DNA of 64,000 nucleotides from Luteimonas rhizosphaerae (GTDB taxonomy: Bacteria > Pseudomonadota > Gammaproteobacteria > Xanthomonadales > Xanthomonadaceae): positions 1 through 64,000 of the forward strand of contig NZ_NRQR01000022.1 in the NCBI RefSeq assembly GCF_002849595.1, written 5' to 3'. The first letter of the stretch is position 1. Each line of letters starts with the position of its first letter. Of the stretch, positions 60,907 to 64,000 are shown one piece after another. The translations under genes were made by a program, and so were the position numbers. The notes below the pieces were generated by a model. It was not told the origin of the DNA. It was given only the letters and a program-made list of their open reading frames with translations, and did not search any database.

Positions 60907-61455
60907 ATGACAAGCGCCCGTGGTCCCCGTCTCGAGTTCGCCGTCGGCGCGTTCCTGCTGCTGGCGCTCGCGTCGCTGCTGGTGCTGGCGGTCGCGTCGA
61001 CCAACGGCAACTTCAGCTTCACCCGCGCGTCGAGCTACGAGCTGACGGCACGTTTCAGCAACCTCGGCCAGCTGCGCCCCAACGCGCCGGTCAAGGTGGG
61101 CGGCGTGACCATCGGCCGGGTGTCGGACATCGACCTCGACCCGGTGAAGTTCGACTCGATCGTGTCCATGGCGATCGACGAGCGCTACAACGAGATCCCG
61201 GCCGACACCTCGGCGGCGATCCTCACCGGCGGCCTGCTCGGCGAAAGCTACGTCGGCCTGTCGGTCGGCGGCGATCTGGAATCGCTGCAGCCCGGCGAAG
61301 AGATCGCGTTCACCTCGCCCGCGGTCGACCTGATGCAGATGGTCGGTCGTTACATGTTCAGCGGTGCCGGCGATGCGGCCGACACCGATTCCTCGACGGA
61401 TGCAGCCCCCGCGCCCGCCGATGCCCCCGCCCCAGACGAAGGAATGACCCCATGA
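60907..61455 (+). CDS. mlaD: Phospholipid transport MCE protein MlaD
   Basis: The 182-residue product has one N-terminal membrane segment (about residues 12-31) and an MCE domain with YELTARFSNLGQLRPNAPVKVGGVTIGRV (in parts, about 43-71) and LLGESYVGLSVGGD. The C-terminal tail is acidic and Pro/Ala-rich. MlaD forms a hexameric ring in the periplasm that hands phospholipids to or from MlaC. AAAGGTGA six bases before the ATG fixes the start. Its stop overlaps the mlaC start (ATGA). Confidence 0.93.
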   Translation: MTSARGPRLEFAVGAFLLLALASLLVLAVASTNGNFSFTRASSYELTARFSNLGQLRPNAPVKVGGVTIGRVSDIDLDPVKFDSIVSMAIDERYNEIPADTSAAILTGGLLGESYVGLSVGGDLESLQPGEEIAFTSPAVDLMQMVGRYMFSGAGDAADTDSSTDAAPAPADAPAPDEGMTP

Positions 61456-62114
61456 TCCGTACCTCCCTGTTCCGCAGCACCCTGTCGCTGGCGCTCGGCG
61501 CCGCGCTGCTCGTCGGCGTGCCGACCCTCGCCAGTGCCCAGCAGACCGCCGCGCCCGCCGCCCAGGCCGGCCAGCCGAGCCAGCTGGTGCTGGCCAACAC
61601 CGAGCGCGTGCTGCGCACGCTGGAATCGCGCCGCGCCGAGTTCAGCCGCGACCGCGGCGCGCTGCAGACCTTCATCAACAGCGAATTCGACACGATGTTC
61701 GACCGCGACTACGCCGCCCGCCAGGTGCTGGGCCGCCACGGTCGCGGCGCGTCGGACGCCGACGTCAAGCTGTTCGGCGATGCGCTGGCCGAGAACCTGA
61801 TGCGCCGCTACGGTTCGTCGCTGCTCGACTTCAACGCGCAGCTGCGCGTGCGCATCAAGTCCGAAGCACCGCTGCCGCGTGGCCTCGGCGTGCGCGTGTC
61901 GAGCGAGCTGCTGCGCAGCGGTGGCGAGCCGATCCCGGTCGACTACCTGATGCGCCAGAGCGGCGGCACCTGGAAGGTGTTCGACGTGATGGTCGAAGGC
62001 GTGTCGTTCGTGCGCACCTTCCGCGAGCAGTTCGACGGCGAGCTGCAGCGCAAGTCGATCCCCGAGGTCGCGCAGCAGCTGCGCAGCGGCCAGATCCAGG
62101 CGACCGCCGAGTAA
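61452..62114 (+). CDS. mlaC: Periplasmic phospholipid shuttle MlaC
   Basis: The 220-residue product has a Sec signal peptide (cleavage near ASAQQ, about residue 29) and the MlaC/Ttg2 domain: FINSEFDTMFDRDYAARQVLGRH, ALAENLMRRYGSSLLDF, VSSELLRSGGEPIPVDYLMRQSGGTWKVFDVMVEGVSFV (given in parts) and a final VRTFREQF. It carries phospholipids across the periplasm between MlaA and MlaFEDB. Start and stop overlap mlaD and mlaB. Confidence 0.92.
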   Translation: MIRTSLFRSTLSLALGAALLVGVPTLASAQQTAAPAAQAGQPSQLVLANTERVLRTLESRRAEFSRDRGALQTFINSEFDTMFDRDYAARQVLGRHGRGASDADVKLFGDALAENLMRRYGSSLLDFNAQLRVRIKSEAPLPRGLGVRVSSELLRSGGEPIPVDYLMRQSGGTWKVFDVMVEGVSFVRTFREQFDGELQRKSIPEVAQQLRSGQIQATAE

Positions 62115-62401
62115 TGGCGGACGCGGCCGCCACGGTCCGGCGCAGCGGCGACGCCCTGGCGTTCGCCGGCGCCTTGACGCGTGACGCCGTGCGCCGGCTG
62201 TGGGCCGAGGCCGGCCCGCTGCGGGCCGGTGCGACGCGCCTCGACCTGACCGCGATCACCGCGATCGACAGCGCCGGCCTGGCCCTGCTCGGCGCCCTGT
62301 CCGACGACGGTCGCGTGGCCGTCGACGGCACGCCGCCCGGCCTCGCCGACCTGCGCAGCGCCTACCGGCTCGCCCCCTCGCTGGCCTTCGCGGCGGCGTA
62401 A
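62114..62401 (+). CDS. mlaB: STAS-domain protein MlaB
   Basis: The 95-residue product is a single STAS domain with GALTRDAVRRLW, RLDLTAITAIDSAGLALLGAL and DGTPPGLADLRSAY. MlaB binds MlaF in the cytoplasm and is needed for its ATPase activity; the threonine of the MlaB loop is represented by the T/S in TAITAIDSAG. The ATG shares its A with the TAA stop of mlaC (TAATG). It ends 40 bp before mlaA. Confidence 0.88.
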   Translation: MADAAATVRRSGDALAFAGALTRDAVRRLWAEAGPLRAGATRLDLTAITAIDSAGLALLGALSDDGRVAVDGTPPGLADLRSAYRLAPSLAFAAA

Positions 62402-62441
62402 TCCACGTTCAATCGCCCGACCCCTACGGGACACCGCGCCA

Positions 62442-63524
62442 ATGTCGACTCCTCTGCTCCTTCGCGTGACCCTGCCGCTGCTGGTGGCCGTGTTCGCGAC
62501 CGCCTGCGCCGGCAATGGCGCCTCCCGCGACACCGCACCGACGCCGGTCGCGGTGTCGACGCCTGCCGACGTGCCAGCCGACCCGGCGACCGCGCCGGTC
62601 GCCGAGGGCGAGGCTGCCGCGATGACGCCGCCCGGACAGGACGCCGCGGTCGTCGAGGCCTTCGACGATGCGGCCCGGGTCGCCGGCGACGCCGCGCCCG
62701 CCAACGGCACGCCGACCCAGGAAGAAATGGACTACGCGGCCCTGTACGGCACCGACGTCTACGACCCGATCGCCGATCCCACGCTGCCGGACGCCGCGCG
62801 CACGCCACCCAGCTACGACCCGTGGGAGCCGTTGAACCGGCGCGTGTTCGCGTTCAACAGCGCCGTCGACCGCACCATCGCCACCCCACTGGCGCGCGCG
62901 TACGCGGCCGTGGTCCCGCGGCCGGTGCGTCTGGGCGTGGGCAACTTCTTCAGCAACCTCGGCCAGCCGGTCAGCGCGCTGAACGCGCTGCTGCAGGGAC
63001 GGCCGAAGGCGGCGGGCCAGTCGCTCGGCCGCTTCGTCGTCAACAGCACGCTCGGCATCGGGGGCATCTTCGATCCCGCGACCGACGCGAACATTCCCAA
63101 CCGGAGCGCCGATTTCGGCCAGACGCTCGGGGTCTGGGGCTGGCGCAATTCGCGCTATCTCGAGCTGCCGCTGTTCGGCCCGCGCACGCTGCGCGACGGC
63201 TTCGGCCTGGTCGGCGATGCGCCGCTGTCGCCGCTGCGCCAGGTCGGCGACGACGCGTGGCGTTTCGGTCTGCAGGGCCTCCAGCTGGTCGACCTGCGCA
63301 CGCAGCTGTTCGCGCTCGACAGCATGCGCCAGGGCGCGGCCGACGAGTACGCGCTGATCCGCGATGCGTGGATGCAGCGCCGTGCGTACCAGATCGAATC
63401 GGTGCGCCGCCACGACGACGACGACACCGATTCCGATCTGCCGGACTACCTGTTCGAGGACGACGCGATGCCGTCGGTGCCGGTCGACGTGATGCCGATC
63501 GTGCCGCTGTCGCCGACGCCGTAA
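62442..63524 (+). CDS. mlaA: Outer-membrane lipoprotein MlaA (VacJ)
   Basis: The 360-residue product has a lipoprotein signal (FATAC, Cys about residue 22), then an acidic Pro/Ala-rich linker to about 120. The MlaA domain follows with DPWEPLNRRVFAFN, FFSNLGQPVSALNALLQ, FVVNSTLGIGGIFDPA, FGQTLGVWG and LPLFGPRTLRDG. It removes misplaced phospholipids from the outer leaflet and passes them to MlaC. The linker is longer than in E. coli MlaA. It ends the operon and is followed by a strong terminator. Confidence 0.93.
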   Translation: MSTPLLLRVTLPLLVAVFATACAGNGASRDTAPTPVAVSTPADVPADPATAPVAEGEAAAMTPPGQDAAVVEAFDDAARVAGDAAPANGTPTQEEMDYAALYGTDVYDPIADPTLPDAARTPPSYDPWEPLNRRVFAFNSAVDRTIATPLARAYAAVVPRPVRLGVGNFFSNLGQPVSALNALLQGRPKAAGQSLGRFVVNSTLGIGGIFDPATDANIPNRSADFGQTLGVWGWRNSRYLELPLFGPRTLRDGFGLVGDAPLSPLRQVGDDAWRFGLQGLQLVDLRTQLFALDSMRQGAADEYALIRDAWMQRRAYQIESVRRHDDDDTDSDLPDYLFEDDAMPSVPVDVMPIVPLSPTP

Positions 63525-63565
63525 CCTGCCGCGCCTCGCGTCCAGTCACGGCGCGGGATCAGAAG

Positions 63566-63597
63566 AAAAAAAGCCCCGCGGATGCGGGGCTTTTTTT
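63566..63597 (+). terminator. Strong bidirectional terminator after the mla operon
   Basis: A 7-bp GC stem (GCCCCGC / GCGGGGC) with a GGAT loop is flanked by seven A on the left and seven T on the right, so it works in both directions. It separates mlaA from the convergent peroxidase gene. Confidence 0.92.
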
Positions 63598-63663
63598 GCG
63601 CGGGGTGGCGACGCGATCGGGCTTGCGTGCAGGCGCGCCCTGGCCGACGCCGCGACCGCCCAC

Positions 63664-64000
63664 TCAGCCTGCGAGCGCGTCGTCCACCGCCGCGCGCAGC
63701 CGCGGATCGTCGGCGGTGACGTCCGGCGCGAACCGCGCGCGCACCGCGCCGTCGCGGCCGATCAGGAACTTCTCGAAATTCCACAGCACCGCCGGCGGCG
63801 GGTTCGGCGTCATGCCGTAGCCGGCCAGCTTCTCGCGCATGGGGCCGTCGCCGGTCGCCTCGGGCTGCGCGGTCGTCAGCGCCGCGTACAGGGGATGGAT
63901 GTAGGCGCCGGTGACAGCGATCTTCGAGAACATCGGGAAGCTCACGTCGTAGGTCAGGCTGCAGAACTGCTGGATCTCGTCCTCGCTGCCCGGCTCCTGG
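63664..64000 (-). CDS. Glutathione peroxidase, C-terminal part (5' end outside the window)
   Basis: The frame runs from the window edge to a TGA. It begins QEPGSEDEIQQFC, SLTYDVSFPMFSKI and continues with VTGAYIHPLYAAL, PAVLWNFEKFLIGRDG and VRARFAPDV. These are the second half of glutathione peroxidases: the Gln of QEPG is a catalytic residue and WNFEKFL carries the catalytic Trp and Asn. The peroxidatic Cys lies upstream, outside the window. It reduces hydroperoxides with a thiol. There is no signal in the visible part. The stop lies 67 bp beyond the shared terminator. Confidence 0.9.
   Translation of the reverse strand, partial: QEPGSEDEIQQFCSLTYDVSFPMFSKIAVTGAYIHPLYAALTTAQPEATGDGPMREKLAGYGMTPNPPPAVLWNFEKFLIGRDGAVRARFAPDVTADDPRLRAAVDDALAG

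Overview
The window is high-GC DNA from a gammaproteobacterium, most probably of the Xanthomonadaceae (Lysobacter/Luteimonas/Xanthomonas-like). I infer this from the gene content: an mlaFEDCB set followed by mlaA, a recC-recB-recD operon, a Xanthomonas-type cellobionic-acid phosphorylase operon, many lipoproteins and secreted proteins with Gram-negative signals, and many stop/start overlaps (ATGA, TGATG). No rRNA, tRNA or CRISPR array was seen.

Layout. (1) 1-1289: tail of a YgiB-like gene and a glutathionylspermidine-synthase-family gene. (2) 1332-12828: a minus-strand block of SDR oxidoreductases, a dienelactone-hydrolase-like enzyme, a DUF2306 membrane protein, a quinone-oxidoreductase-like enzyme, a methyltransferase, a MipA-like outer-membrane protein and a transporter broken by a one-base frameshift. 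Next to it lies an OmpR-type two-component system (13229-15285). Matching TTAA-N5-TTAA boxes sit before two of the SDR genes and before the response regulator, so this system probably controls the block. (3) 15614-25039: an alanine-rich protein, an aldo/keto reductase, a metallo-beta-lactamase-fold protein, a Tle1-like phospholipase effector (frameshifted) with an adjacent lipoprotein that may be its immunity partner, a DUF3597 protein, a lipoprotein cytochrome c, a TonB-like proline-rich protein, and a beta-lactamase-fold serine hydrolase with five 48-residue tryptophan repeats. (4) 25123-35879: lipoproteins, a DUF1615 protein whose 3' end is duplicated downstream of an SDR/XRE pair, a secreted SapA-like protein with a HEAT-like partner, HxlR, SnoaL and AraC genes, a GMC oxidoreductase and an exported alpha/beta hydrolase. 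(5) 36034-40282: a coupled three-gene operon (GPH transporter, GH94 phosphorylase, gluconokinase) that reads as cellobionate uptake and breakdown. (6) 41238-44222: a lower-GC island with two genes, bounded by inverted arrays of a 21-bp repeat, next to a membrane-anchored Mrr-like nuclease. (7) 46705-59005: a small protein, the recCBD operon (recD carries a repeat-like insertion) and an 863-residue protein of unknown function with a duplicated module. (8) 59169-63597: the mla phospholipid-transport operon with a palindromic operator in its promoter and a strong terminator. The window ends in a glutathione peroxidase gene.

The best candidates for undescribed biology are the two-component/SDR regulon, the repeat-bounded island, the repeat-plus-serine-hydrolase protein, the orphan lipase effector with its candidate immunity lipoprotein, and the large duplicated-module protein. 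All functional statements rest on reading motifs by eye; no database search was run.
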